Counted from the stretch's first letter, positions 31,697 through 41,695 are shown. The stretch: DNA of 64,000 nt from Pseudomonas sp. SDI (GCF_003105155.1 NZ_QETK01000015.1:52353-116352); one strand, 5' to 3'. Program-made: numbers and translations. The notes: a model not told the origin generated them from the sequence alone.

Positions 31697-32515
31697 TCAG
31701 CCGCTGTCGCGAAAGCGCCCCGGCGTCACCCCCACCACCTTCCTGAACGCCCGCGCCATATGGCTCTGATCGAAAAACCCGGCACAGAACGACGCATCGG
31801 CAATCGCCATGCCCTGGCGCAGCAGTTGCTGCACATGCGCCACGCGTTTCTGGATCTGGTAGCTGTGCGGTGAAACCCCGACGCTCTTCTTGAACACCCG
31901 GATCATGTACAGCGGATCCATCCCCACCAGCGCAGCGAGTTCGTCCAGCGCCACGTTGCGGGCAAAGGCTTCATCCAGTAGCCCCCTCACCCGCCTGACG
32001 GCTTCGCGCTCGGCCGCCAGCGCCCGCTCCAGGCGCACGCCGCCGCGCTGGAACAACGCCGCGAGCAAACCCAACAGCAAGCTGTCGCGCTCCAGCAGCG
32101 AATCCGCCACCTCGATCAGCGCATGCTGGCGGGCAAAGGCCTGGGCAAAGACTTCATCGCGGCTGAAGGCCTCCCGGAACAGGTGCAGGTGGTCGTCACC
32201 ATAGTGCCCCTGCAAGACCACGCGGTTCAGCCATTGCGGGTCGACATAGAGCATCCGGTACATCCAGCCTTGATCGCTGCCGGGCAAGCCGTCATGGATT
32301 TCGCCGGGGCTGATGGTCACCAGCGTGCCGGCCGTGCCCAGGTAGCTGGCGCCGCGGTAGTAGAGCTTTTCCACCCCCGCACAGATCGCTCCGAGGGCAT
32401 AGCGTTCATGGGCGTGGCGGCCGAACGACTGCCGGCTGAAACGCGCGGCCAGCAGCTCGCACTGGCCATCGGCGACCCGCCGGAACCGCGAAAAATCAGC
32501 TGTTTGCCCATCCAT
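31697..32515 (-). CDS. AraC family transcriptional regulator
   Basis: A 272-residue regulator with an N-terminal cupin-like sensing domain (SFGRHAHERYALGAIC, SPGEIHDGLPG) and a C-terminal AraC domain of two helix-turn-helix motifs (NVALDELAALVGMDPLYMIR and FCAGFFDQSHMARAFRK). The ATG at 32515 is chosen; a TTG at 32545 would give 10 more residues. It is divergent from the EamA permease gene, whose start lies 85 bp away, so it probably controls that exporter. This follows the common AraC/EamA pairing. Confidence 0.88.
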   Translation of the reverse strand: MDGQTADFSRFRRVADGQCELLAARFSRQSFGRHAHERYALGAICAGVEKLYYRGASYLGTAGTLVTISPGEIHDGLPGSDQGWMYRMLYVDPQWLNRVVLQGHYGDDHLHLFREAFSRDEVFAQAFARQHALIEVADSLLERDSLLLGLLAALFQRGGVRLERALAAEREAVRRVRGLLDEAFARNVALDELAALVGMDPLYMIRVFKKSVGVSPHSYQIQKRVAHVQQLLRQGMAIADASFCAGFFDQSHMARAFRKVVGVTPGRFRDSG

Positions 32516-32600
32516 GCCGTTGTCCAGTTTCGTCCAATACGCCAACGCGGCGCCGCTGCAAAACTAGCACTCACTTCTTCACGCAGACAAGCGAGTCCCC

Positions 32601-33494
32601 ATGTCCCCCAACAGAGCAATAGCCGAACTGACCCTCGGCGGCCTGATGCTGAGCCTTTCCGCCCTGGCGGTCGCCTTCGCCAATATCGGCGCCGGCGGTG
32701 CCGGGTTCTACCGCATGCTGATTGCCTCGGCGCTGTTCTACCTGGTGCTGCGCCTGCGCAAGGTGCCAGCCCGCCTGAACAGCCGCAAGGCGCAGCGGTT
32801 CAGCGCACTGGCCGGGGTGTTTCTGGCGGTGGACCTGATTCTCTGGCACCAGAGCATCTACATCGTCGGCCCGGGCATCGGCTCGATCCTGACCAACTGC
32901 CAGGTGTTCTTCATGACCCTGCTTGGCCTGGCCCTGCTCAAGGAGCGGCCGACGCTGTATTTCGTGGTGTCGATCGTGCTGGCGTTCGCCGGGCTGTACC
33001 TGCTGCTGTTGCCGGAGATGAGCAGCAGTGCCGGGGCGAAAGGCGTTGCCTATGGCGTGCTGTCGGGGCTGGCGTATGCGGTGTGCGTGTACTTTCTCAA
33101 GGTCAACACGCGCCTGCCGGAGGGCGGCGGCGACACCCTGGCGCAGATGCTCAACCTGAGCCTGTGGGCCGCGCTGGTGTTGCTCGGCTATGCCCTGGCG
33201 ACCGGCGAGAGCCTGGCTATTGTCGATGGGCAGACGCTGCTGATGCTGGTGATCTATGGCGTGCTGGTGCAGTTTGCCGGCTGGCTGCTGGTGAACCGCT
33301 CGATTGGCGCGATCAGCCTGGGCCTGGCCGGGTTGATCCTGTTGCTGGAGCCGGTGATTACCTATGCCATCGACGTGCTACTGCTCGGCAAGGCCAGTTC
33401 GCTGGTCCAGATGGCCGGCGCCGGGCTGACGCTGGTGGCAGTGTATGTCGGCTCGATGAAACCGCCGGAAAAGGCAATGGCTGAGGCGGTGTGA
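32601..33494 (+). CDS. EamA/RhaT family DMT permease
   Basis: A 297-residue inner-membrane protein with ten predicted helices arranged as two EamA repeats (~5-140 and ~150-290). The ISLGLAGLILLLEPVITYAID signature appears in the second repeat. Family members export amino acids, purines or other metabolites. Its substrate is not evident. The likely regulator is the divergent AraC-type gene. Confidence 0.87.
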   Translation: MSPNRAIAELTLGGLMLSLSALAVAFANIGAGGAGFYRMLIASALFYLVLRLRKVPARLNSRKAQRFSALAGVFLAVDLILWHQSIYIVGPGIGSILTNCQVFFMTLLGLALLKERPTLYFVVSIVLAFAGLYLLLLPEMSSSAGAKGVAYGVLSGLAYAVCVYFLKVNTRLPEGGGDTLAQMLNLSLWAALVLLGYALATGESLAIVDGQTLLMLVIYGVLVQFAGWLLVNRSIGAISLGLAGLILLLEPVITYAIDVLLLGKASSLVQMAGAGLTLVAVYVGSMKPPEKAMAEAV

Positions 33495-33541
33495 CTGCGG
33501 GAGCGGGCCCGCTTGAAAGGATGCACCGCAATAACACGCAC

Positions 33542-33567
33542 AAAAAAGCCCGCCGAAGCGGGCTTTC
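33542..33567 (-). terminator. rho-independent terminator of dctA
   Basis: Read on the minus strand, AAGCCCGC-TTCG-GCGGGCTT is followed by TTTTGTG. It lies 16 bp downstream of the dctA stop codon. Confidence 0.9.
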
Positions 33568-33582
33568 TCGTTCAGGCGAACC

Positions 33583-34908
<1,326 letters not shown>

Positions 34909-35029
34909 TTATTCCTCAAGTGCACCGCCCGCCTCCTTCCCAGGAGTGTTAAGTGCCTAAAGCGCGAACCCTCCTGCACTGGAGGGATTTGTTGTGTCGA
35001 GCTGCCTGGCAGAACTCTGCTGGGTACAT

Positions 35030-35046
35030 AGCAAGCCCGATGCCAA
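35030..35046 (-). promoter_or_regulatory. sigma-54 (RpoN) promoter of dctA
   Basis: Read on the minus strand, TTGGCATCGGGCTTGCT places GG and GC exactly 12 bp apart as in the -24/-12 consensus (YTGGCACGRNNNTTGCW). It lies ~125 bp upstream of the dctA start, the expected layout for a DctD-activated sigma-54 promoter. The -24/-12 assignment is inferred; no DctD or IHF site was scored. Confidence 0.8.
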
Positions 35047-35124
35047 AATGCGCCGTCACGGTGCAAGTCGCCGGTTTTGTGGGGTTGGCTGCACAACTTC
35101 GCGGCATGAGAAATAGATGGCGAT

Positions 35125-35179
35125 GGCGGATTTCCGCCCAACCGCCGCCGGATCGCAGGGCGGTTGGCGGTAATCCGCC
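35125..35179 (-). terminator. long hairpin directly after phoQ
   Basis: A ~22-nt nearly perfect inverted repeat (GGCGGATTTCCGCCCAACCG on one arm) starts one base past the phoQ stop. It encloses 12 nt. It is probably the phoQ terminator or an RNA-stabilising stem; no T-run follows. Confidence 0.6.
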
Positions 35180-36526
35180 TTACTCGAAGGGGAAGCGAAT
35201 ACGGAACGCCGCCCCGCCGAGCGGTGAGTCGTCGAGGGTCAGGCTGGCGTCGTAGCTGTCGATGATGTCCTTGACCACCGCCAGGCCGATGCCCTGCCCC
35301 GGGTACTGGCGGTCCAGCCGTTCGCCGCGCTGGAGGATGCGCTCGCGCTGCCCCACCGGCACGCCGGGGCCGTCGTCCTCCACGCACAGCACACGCTCGC
35401 CGGCGTTGCCGGTGAGGCTGACGCGCACCTGCGACAGGCACAGGCGGTAGGCGTTCTCCAGCAGGTTGCCGAGCAGTTCGAGCAAGGCGCCCTGCTCCAT
35501 CGGCACCTGCGCCCCGGCCGCGACGTTGAAGCTGACCTGCACCGCCTTGTCGCGGTAGACCTTGGCCAGCGTGCTGCACAGGCTGTCGAGCAACGGTTGC
35601 AGCTCGACCCGGTGGCGCACCAGGCCGCTCTTGCGCAGGCTGGCACGCTGCAGCTGGTAGTCGATCTGCTGGCTCATGCGCTCGATCTGGCTTTGCAGCA
35701 CCCGCGCCTGCTCACGCTCTTCGCGGCGCTGGGCCATGCTCTCGCTGACCCCCTGCAACACCGCCAGCGGGGTTTTCAGGCTGTGTGCCAGGTCGTCCAG
35801 CGAGTCGCGGTAGCGCCCGCGCTGCTCGCGCTCGCTGCGCAGCAGGCGGTTCAGTGAGCGGGTCAGGCGCAGCAGTTCGCGCGGGTGCTCGCCGCTCAAG
35901 CCATCGCGGGCACCGGACTCGACGTCGTCCAGTTCCAGGCTCAGTTGGCGCAGCGAACGCAGGCCCCAGGTCAGGCCGGCCCAGAGCAGCAGCAACAGCA
36001 CCAGCAAGGCGGCGCCGAAACCGAGGTAGAGTTTTTCCCGCAGGCCATCGAGGGTCTGCCGGTATTCGCGCACCGGTTGCAAGGCGACGATGCTGAATGC
36101 CGCACTCTTGCCGCCCAGCAGCTTGACCTCAACGTCGTAGACAAAGAATTCCTCGCCGTCGCTCTGCTGGATGCGCGCAAACTCGTTGCCGCGCCCGTCG
36201 TAGCGCGGGGAGTAGTTGATGTTCTCTTCGGCGGTAGCACGCGAGCGCCACACCAGGTGGCCTTCGCGATCATAGATGTAGCCGAGCAGGCGGCTGTCGG
36301 GCAGGTTGAAGCGCTCATCCGGGAGCAGGTCGGGCATCTCCAGGCGATTGTTCTCGATGCGCGCCGCCGAGATCAGCGTGGTCACGTCCGAGGCCAGGCG
36401 CTTCTCGATGGACGCCTGCAAGGCCAGGCTGAAGGCCTTCTGCAATGCCGGCAGCAGCGCCAGCATGAATAGCAGCGCCAGCACGAAGGCCGCCAGCATC
36501 AGCCGTACGCGCAGCGAGCGGATCAT
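35180..36526 (-). CDS. phoQ: sensor histidine kinase PhoQ
   Basis: A 448-residue kinase that senses low Mg2+ and cationic peptides in the periplasm. TM1 spans ~8-32, the periplasmic domain ~35-165 and TM2 ~166-188. A HAMP region precedes the phosphoacceptor His248 in the distinctive PhoQ-type H-box LAHSLKTPLAVL. The HATPase contains LGNLLENAYRLC and CVEDDGPGVP. It overlaps phoP by 4 bp. Periplasmic acidic residues that bind cations are present (for example near LLPDERFNLPDSR), but were not mapped individually. Confidence 0.94.
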   Translation of the reverse strand: MIRSLRVRLMLAAFVLALLFMLALLPALQKAFSLALQASIEKRLASDVTTLISAARIENNRLEMPDLLPDERFNLPDSRLLGYIYDREGHLVWRSRATAEENINYSPRYDGRGNEFARIQQSDGEEFFVYDVEVKLLGGKSAAFSIVALQPVREYRQTLDGLREKLYLGFGAALLVLLLLLWAGLTWGLRSLRQLSLELDDVESGARDGLSGEHPRELLRLTRSLNRLLRSEREQRGRYRDSLDDLAHSLKTPLAVLQGVSESMAQRREEREQARVLQSQIERMSQQIDYQLQRASLRKSGLVRHRVELQPLLDSLCSTLAKVYRDKAVQVSFNVAAGAQVPMEQGALLELLGNLLENAYRLCLSQVRVSLTGNAGERVLCVEDDGPGVPVGQRERILQRGERLDRQYPGQGIGLAVVKDIIDSYDASLTLDDSPLGGAAFRIRFPFE

Positions 36527-37200
36527 CGGCAGCGCTCGGTGAACAGGTAACCGAGGCCGCGCACGGTGTCGATCGGTTTGAAGCCGTTGTCGCCTTCGAG
36601 CTTGCGCCGCAGACGGCCGACCAGCACTTCGATCACATTCGGGTCACGCTCGCCGTCGTCCGGGTACAGCTGTTCCATCAGCCGGTCCTTGGCCACCACC
36701 TGCTGGTGGTGGCGCATCAGGTATTCGAGGATGCGGTATTCGTAGGCGGTCAGCGCCAGCGGCTGCTCGTCGAGCTGCGCTTGCTTGCGGTTGAGGTCGA
36801 GCACCAGCGGGCCGGCGGTGATGGTCGACTGGATAAAGCCGCTGGAGCGGCGCAGCAAGGCGTTCAAGCGCGCTTCCAACTCTTCGAACTGGAACGGCTT
36901 GACCACATAGTCGTCGGCGCCGGCGGCCAGGCCTTCGACCTTGTCCTGCCAATTGCCGCGGGCGGTGAGGATCAGGATCGGGAAGGCCTTGCCCTGGCTG
37001 CGCAACTGGCGGATCAGGTCCAGCCCGCTCATGCCCGGCAGGCCGAGGTCGACCACTGCCAGGTCGTGATTGAACTGTTCGGCCTGGTACAGCGCTTCTT
37101 CGGCGTTGCCGACCGCTTCGACCACATGGCCAATTTCCGTCAAGCGGGTATGCAGATGGTGGCGCAACAGCGCTTCATCCTCGACCACCAGCAGCTTCAT
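36523..37200 (-). CDS. phoP: response regulator PhoP
   Basis: A 225-residue OmpR-type regulator. The phosphoacceptor is Asp51 in AVVDLGLPGMSG. The winged-helix domain includes LTAYEYRILEYLMRHH and NVIEVLVGRLRRKLE. It controls Mg2+ limitation and polymyxin-resistance genes together with PhoQ. It lies in the order oprH-phoP-phoQ, with a palindrome separating it from oprH (37259-37286) and the PhoP boxes sitting before oprH. The start MKLLVVEDEALLRHH is the family start. Confidence 0.95.
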   Translation of the reverse strand: MKLLVVEDEALLRHHLHTRLTEIGHVVEAVGNAEEALYQAEQFNHDLAVVDLGLPGMSGLDLIRQLRSQGKAFPILILTARGNWQDKVEGLAAGADDYVVKPFQFEELEARLNALLRRSSGFIQSTITAGPLVLDLNRKQAQLDEQPLALTAYEYRILEYLMRHHQQVVAKDRLMEQLYPDDGERDPNVIEVLVGRLRRKLEGDNGFKPIDTVRGLGYLFTERCR

Positions 37201-37258
37201 ACACTCCTCCGTTCACAGCGCCCGGCCCCAGGGTAACGGGTCCCAGGCAGAATAATAG

Positions 37259-37286
37259 CGAAGCGGCCGCCAAGGCGGCCGCTTCG
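37259..37286 (-). terminator. 28-bp palindrome between oprH and phoP
   Basis: Perfect 13-bp arms (CGAAGCGGCCGCC and complement) enclose two bases. On the minus strand the stem is followed by CTATTATTCTG, only partly T-rich. It lies in the transcript between oprH and phoP and probably works as a leaky terminator giving excess oprH over phoPQ message. Confidence 0.7.
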
Positions 37287-37313
37287 GTGTCCAGCACAAC
37301 GCCGAGCGCCGGC

Positions 37314-37916
37314 TTAGAACGCGTAGTTGGCGGACAGATAGGTTTGCGCGCTGCTGCTCAGGCGCAGGGTACCGAGTTTGTCGCCGCCGTGTTCGGCCAG
37401 CTCGGTGGCCGCGTTGGTGCGCAGGTAGCGATAACCGAGCTCGACCGAGGTGTTGTCGGTAACCTGCTGCAGCACGCCGGCCTGCAGGCCGACAGCGTAG
37501 CCGATGTCGGTGTCGCGGCTGTAACCGGAGGATTCCTGGCTGAGCTTGGTGATACCGGCGCTGGCGCCGCCGAACAGCTTGGTGCTGCTGCCGACCGGGT
37601 AGAACAGGTCGTAGCTGCCGAGCAGGTTTTCCTGACGCAGCTTCAGGCCGCGGTGATCGTTGGAGACGTTGTCGTAGGTGAGGTAGTAGCGGCCCTGGTC
37701 GTTGTACTGACCGAGGCGAACGCCGTAGGTGTCATCCTTGCTGATGATCCCGTCAGTGTTGCTGTGGTCGAGGTTGCTGCTGAGCAGGCCGGACTTTTTC
37801 ACCTTGTCGCTGGTCTGCCCATAAGTAAGGCCGGCGAAGGTGCCGTCGGCGGCCTGGGCCAGGCTGCTGACGCCCAATACGGTGAAAGCCAGAAGCAGTG
37901 GTTTAAGACGTTTCAT
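37314..37916 (-). CDS. oprH: outer-membrane protein H (OprH)
   Basis: A 200-residue outer-membrane beta-barrel with a signal peptide, MKRLKPLLLAFTVLGVSSLAQA (cleavage ~22). Alternating aromatic and polar strands (SVELGYRYLR, TYLSANYAF) fit an eight-stranded barrel, with the C-terminal Phe typical of insertion by BAM. OprH stabilises lipopolysaccharide when divalent cations are low. The gene heads oprH-phoP-phoQ and lies behind four PhoP half-sites. Confidence 0.93.
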   Translation of the reverse strand: MKRLKPLLLAFTVLGVSSLAQAADGTFAGLTYGQTSDKVKKSGLLSSNLDHSNTDGIISKDDTYGVRLGQYNDQGRYYLTYDNVSNDHRGLKLRQENLLGSYDLFYPVGSSTKLFGGASAGITKLSQESSGYSRDTDIGYAVGLQAGVLQQVTDNTSVELGYRYLRTNAATELAEHGGDKLGTLRLSSSAQTYLSANYAF

Positions 37917-37977
37917 CGGTGTGTACTCCAGTTTGAGGGCACGCTGTTGGTGTGGAAGCTAGAGTAAGCAAGCGGCC

Positions 37978-38016
37978 CTGAACCGCCGCTGAACCCTGGC
38001 TGAACCAGGGCTGAAC
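37978..38016 (-). promoter_or_regulatory. four phased PhoP half-sites before oprH
   Basis: On the minus strand GTTCAG occurs four times, starting every 11 bp (plus-strand starts 37978, 37989, 38000 and 38011), matching the PhoP direct-repeat box with five-base spacers. The last copy is followed after about 11 bp by TACTCT, a possible -10. Two full boxes in tandem are unusual. The array also lies against the ribosome-binding region of the divergent gene. Confidence 0.85.
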
Positions 38017-38030
38017 AAAGGAGAAGTGAA

Positions 38031-38825
38031 ATGCGTTTGTTGCTCACCGCGCTGTTGATAGCCGCTGCCGGGCTGGCACAGGCCGAGGTACAGACCCGCG
38101 AGATCGCCTATGAAGTGAAGGGCGAACGAATGGTCGGCTATTACGCCTACGACGATGCAATCTCCGGCAAGCGTCCCGGCGTGGTCGTAGTGCATGAGTT
38201 CTGGGGCCTGAACGATTACGCCAAACGCCGCGCACGGGATCTGGCGGCGCTCGGCTATGCGGCGCTGGCCATCGATATGTATGGCGACGGCAAGACCACC
38301 GAGCATCCGCAGGATGCAATGGCCTTTATGAATGCTGTGCTCAAGGACCCAAAAGCGTCGAAGCGGCGCTTCGACAAGGGCCTGAAGTTGCTCACCTTGC
38401 AGCCGCAGACCGACGAGACCCGGCTAGCGGCCATCGGCTACTGCTTTGGCGGCAAGGTAGTGCTGGATGCGGCGCGGCGTGGCAAGCAACTGGCCGGGGT
38501 GGTGAGTTTCCATGGTGCGCTGGTCACCGATACGCCAGCAACGCCCGGCAGTGTCAAAGCCAGGGTGCTGGTGGAGCATGGCGCCAGCGACAGCATGGTA
38601 ACCCCGGCGCAGGTCCAGGCCTTCAAGCAGGAGATGGATACGGCGGGGGCTTCTTATGAGTTCGTGTCGATCCAGGGGGCCAAGCATGGCTTCAGCAACC
38701 CGGATGCCGACCGGTTGAGCCATGGCGAGCATGGTGGGCCGGATATTGGTTACAGCAAGGCGGCAGACGAGCGTTCGTGGGCGGATATGCAGGCGTTTCT
38801 GAAGAAGGTGTTTGGGCAGTCTTGA
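38031..38825 (+). CDS. exported dienelactone hydrolase family protein
   Basis: A 264-residue alpha/beta hydrolase with a signal peptide (MRLLLTALLIAAAGLAQA, cleavage ~18). The nucleophile Cys138 is in IGYCFGGKVVLD; the Asp and His of the triad are suggested by VEHGASDSMVTP and KHGFSNPD. Classic dienelactone hydrolases act on a chlorocatechol intermediate, but the periplasmic location here argues for another ester or lactone substrate. The ribosome-binding site GGAG lies inside the region next to the PhoP half-sites. Confidence 0.86.
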   Translation: MRLLLTALLIAAAGLAQAEVQTREIAYEVKGERMVGYYAYDDAISGKRPGVVVVHEFWGLNDYAKRRARDLAALGYAALAIDMYGDGKTTEHPQDAMAFMNAVLKDPKASKRRFDKGLKLLTLQPQTDETRLAAIGYCFGGKVVLDAARRGKQLAGVVSFHGALVTDTPATPGSVKARVLVEHGASDSMVTPAQVQAFKQEMDTAGASYEFVSIQGAKHGFSNPDADRLSHGEHGGPDIGYSKAADERSWADMQAFLKKVFGQS

Positions 38826-38867
38826 GGGGTCGTGCAAGCGCTTCAGATCCACGGCACAATAGCGCCC

Positions 38868-39569
38868 ATGACCCGACTCCCCCTGTGCTGTGCCCCGCTC
38901 CAGCATCACTGGCCCCTGCCCCGCCCGATTCCCGGTGCGGTGCTGGTCAGTTGCCCGTTCGATCCCGCCGCGCTCGCCGCCGACGACTTCCAGCGCGCGG
39001 CCATTCCGCAGACCGCCAGCCTGCAACGCTCGGTGGCCAAGCGCAAAGCCGAATACCTCGCCGGCCGCGTCTGCGCCCGCGCCGCCCTGCAACGCCTGGA
39101 CGGCCGCGACTACATACCCGGCACCCGCGACGACCGCGCGCCGATCTGGCCGGCCGGGATCAGCGGCTCGATCACCCACGGCACAGGCTGGGCCGCCGCC
39201 GTGGTTGCACACAGCCACGACTGCCAGGGCATCGGCATCGACCAGGAAAGCCTGCTCAGCCACGAGCGCGCCGAACGCCTGGCCGGCGAGATCCTCACCA
39301 CCGCCGAACTGCAACGCCTGGACCCGGCCCAGCTCGGCTTCGGTGTCAGCCTGACCTTCTCGCTCAAGGAAAGCCTGTTCAAGGCGCTGTACCCCATCGT
39401 GCAGCAGCGCTTCTACTTCGAACATGCGGAAATCGTCGAATGGTCCAGCGACGGTTTCGCGCGCCTGCGCCTGCTCACCGAGCTGTCCGCCGAATGGCAC
39501 CACGGGCGTGAGCTGGAAGGCCAGTTCGTGCTCAACGGCGACCAGCTACTGAGCCTGGTCAGCACCTGA
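38868..39569 (+). CDS. 4'-phosphopantetheinyl transferase (EntD/PcpS-like)
   Basis: A 233-residue enzyme that loads the phosphopantetheine arm of CoA onto carrier proteins of fatty-acid, polyketide and siderophore synthases. Metal- and CoA-binding motifs are visible: GIGIDQESLLSHERAERL near residues 120-137 and the LTFSLKESLFKALYP segment. P. aeruginosa relies on a single PcpS, and a similar broad role, including pyoverdine synthesis, is likely. The start at 38868 begins MTRLPLCCAPL. The 3' end overlaps the convergent FhuF-like gene by 24 bp. Confidence 0.9.
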   Translation: MTRLPLCCAPLQHHWPLPRPIPGAVLVSCPFDPAALAADDFQRAAIPQTASLQRSVAKRKAEYLAGRVCARAALQRLDGRDYIPGTRDDRAPIWPAGISGSITHGTGWAAAVVAHSHDCQGIGIDQESLLSHERAERLAGEILTTAELQRLDPAQLGFGVSLTFSLKESLFKALYPIVQQRFYFEHAEIVEWSSDGFARLRLLTELSAEWHHGRELEGQFVLNGDQLLSLVST

Positions 39570-40091
39570 AAGCAACGGGCAATGCTCGCAATGCCCGACC
39601 CAGTCGACCTTGTAGCTCAGGCAACAACTGCGCCGACAGCGCACACCGGCAACGCTGTAGCGCACCGCCGCAAACAGCGGGCTGCCCGGCGTATCGAGCA
39701 GTTGCCGCGCCTGCGGGTGGTCCTTGAGCTGCTGCTCCAGGCAATCCCCGGCATTGCCCCAGAGCACCGCCGCCGGCACTTCGCCGACCTGCGCCAGCGC
39801 CGCGATCAATGGCCGCAGATGCTGCTCCAGCACCGCCTGTAACGAGGCACAGTACGGCGCCGCCGAGCGCCCGAACGCCAGCGGCAAGCCACGCTCATCG
39901 AGCTCGATGGCCAGGTCCTCGTGCCACGGCGGCACCTGCCCGAGCGACGCCGCCTGCCAGAGCATGGCGAAGTAATACTTGGACCACTGCGAAGCCAGCA
40001 CCGGCAGTTGCGCCGGCATCAGCTCGGCGCCGTACAGCGCCAGCAACAGCGGATGAAAACGTTCGGCACGCAGCAGTTGACCGAGGATCAT
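39546..40091 (-). CDS. short FhuF-like siderophore-iron reductase
   Basis: A 181-residue protein whose C-terminus has the FhuF 2Fe-2S pattern CC-x10-C-x2-C at Cys156, Cys157, Cys168 and Cys171. FhuF releases iron from ferric siderophores in the cytoplasm. E. coli FhuF is about 260 residues, so the N-terminal part is shorter here. The start overlaps the upstream histidine kinase stop (ATGA), indicating coupling, and it is convergent with the PPTase. No siderophore-transport gene is adjacent. Confidence 0.8.
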   Translation of the reverse strand: MILGQLLRAERFHPLLLALYGAELMPAQLPVLASQWSKYYFAMLWQAASLGQVPPWHEDLAIELDERGLPLAFGRSAAPYCASLQAVLEQHLRPLIAALAQVGEVPAAVLWGNAGDCLEQQLKDHPQARQLLDTPGSPLFAAVRYSVAGVRCRRSCCLSYKVDWVGHCEHCPLLSGADQAQ

Positions 40092-41695
40092 GACTCGGCC
40101 TGATCCTGCACCCGCGGCCAGCTCAAACTGAAGCAGGCACCGCCAAGGCGTTCGCTCTTGCCGACCAGTGCACGGCCTTTGTGCCAGTAGATGATCCGCC
40201 GCACGATCGACAAGCCCAGGCCATGCCCGCCCGAAGCCCGCGCGCGGCTGTTATCCAGCCGGGTGAACGGGGTAAAGATGCGCCCCCACTCGCTTTCCGG
40301 CACGCCCGGACCGTCGTCCTCGACATCAATACGGCAGCGCTCCTGACCCAGGTGGTAGCTCAGGCTGACCTGCCCTTCGGCGTGGCGCATGGCGTTGCTC
40401 ACCAGGTTTTGCAGTGCCCGGTGCAGGTAACGTGGCTCGGCTTCGACCCACGAGCCGTCCTCGCCGCCCTGACACGGCCCACGGGACACCCGCACGTCGC
40501 CGCGCAACGGCGACAGCTCGTCGATCACCTGGTCGAGCAAGGCGTCCAGGTCGACCCGCTGGAAGTGCAGCGCTGGCGCGCCCTGCTCCAGGCGCGCGTA
40601 GGTGAGCATCTCGTCGACCAGCTTGTCGAGGTCCTGAATATCGTTGTCCATGCCGGCCAGGTACTTCTCGCGGGCCGGCTCGCTGCTGGCGCTGGCGATC
40701 ATTTCCAGGCCGAAACGCAGCCGTGCCACCGGCGTGCGCAGCTCGTGGGACACCGCACGCACCAGCTCACGCTGGATGGTCAGCGAACGCTGCAGGTGCT
40801 CGGCCATGCCGTTGAAGGCGGCGGCCAGACGCCCGACCGAGTCGGCGTCGTCGGCCTCGACGCGGGTATCGAGGCTGCCCTGGGCGATCTGCGTGGCGGC
40901 GGTTTCCAGGCCGGACAGGCGCCGCTCCAACTGGCGCACCAGCAGGTAGACGATCAAGCCGATCAGGCACAGCCCCAGCGCGGCGATCAGCACCAACATC
41001 TGCGGCGGGTACGGGTTCATCTGGTACAGCGGGCCGATCTCCAGTACCCATGGCGTGCCGACCATACCGGCGAAGACACGGATCGAGTCGCCGTCCTTGC
41101 CCAGCGCCATCACCGTATCGCCTTCATCGACGCGCCGGCGCTGGTCTTCGTCCATGTCGGTTTCGCCCAGGCCGAGCAGGCGCAATTCGAAACCGAAGCC
41201 TTTGTCCTGTTTCAACGCCAACAGGCGCTTGGGCTGCTCGCCGACCGGGTAGCGCACCAGTTCGTCGGCCAGCAGGTAGATAGTGGCGCGGGCCAGTTGC
41301 TCGCTGATCTGCTGCACCTCGCCGGTCAGCAGCAGGTTCTGCCCTCGCACCTGACACATGACCTTGGCCGCATGCGGGCCGGTGCGCTCGACCAGCACCT
41401 GGCCGCGCTGCAACTGGCTGCGCTGGCCGCCATCGAGGCGGGCCTGCTCCAGGCTTTGCAGTTCCAGCGGAATGCCCAGCAGGCGCTCCCAGATGGCCAG
41501 GGCGCGGGTGCGCTCGACGCTGTTCATCTGCGCCAGGTTATCGGCCATCAGGGTAAAGGTGCCGTGGGCCAGGCGTTCGCGGTACTGGCCGGCGCGCACC
41601 TCGTTGAGCAGGTGCAGGCTGAGCACGCCGAGTACCGCCACCAGCACCAGTGCGGCGCACATGCCGCCATAGATGCGCAGGAAGATCGAGTTCAT
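40088..41695 (-). CDS. sensor histidine kinase, RstB-like
   Basis: A 535-residue membrane kinase with TM1 near residues 5-30, a large periplasmic domain to ~225, and TM2 near 235-260. A HAMP domain follows, then HisKA (VRAVSHELRTPVARLRFGLEM) and HATPase (LVSNAMRHAEG, ASGGHGLGLSIVRRI). It overlaps its response-regulator gene by 4 bp and the FhuF-like gene by 4 bp. The position beside nrdA is the same in P. aeruginosa. The signal is unknown. Confidence 0.87.
   Translation of the reverse strand: MNSIFLRIYGGMCAALVLVAVLGVLSLHLLNEVRAGQYRERLAHGTFTLMADNLAQMNSVERTRALAIWERLLGIPLELQSLEQARLDGGQRSQLQRGQVLVERTGPHAAKVMCQVRGQNLLLTGEVQQISEQLARATIYLLADELVRYPVGEQPKRLLALKQDKGFGFELRLLGLGETDMDEDQRRRVDEGDTVMALGKDGDSIRVFAGMVGTPWVLEIGPLYQMNPYPPQMLVLIAALGLCLIGLIVYLLVRQLERRLSGLETAATQIAQGSLDTRVEADDADSVGRLAAAFNGMAEHLQRSLTIQRELVRAVSHELRTPVARLRFGLEMIASASSEPAREKYLAGMDNDIQDLDKLVDEMLTYARLEQGAPALHFQRVDLDALLDQVIDELSPLRGDVRVSRGPCQGGEDGSWVEAEPRYLHRALQNLVSNAMRHAEGQVSLSYHLGQERCRIDVEDDGPGVPESEWGRIFTPFTRLDNSRARASGGHGLGLSIVRRIIYWHKGRALVGKSERLGGACFSLSWPRVQDQAES

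Noticed and set aside
32123..33484. A 453-codon plus-strand frame over the AraC and EamA genes
   Set aside because: It spans two genes read in other frames, and both have recognised domains.
33484..33540. REP-like sequence after the EamA gene (GCGGGCCCGC)
   Set aside because: Only a short symmetric core is present, not the longer REP pattern seen at 5.2 and 28.6 kb.
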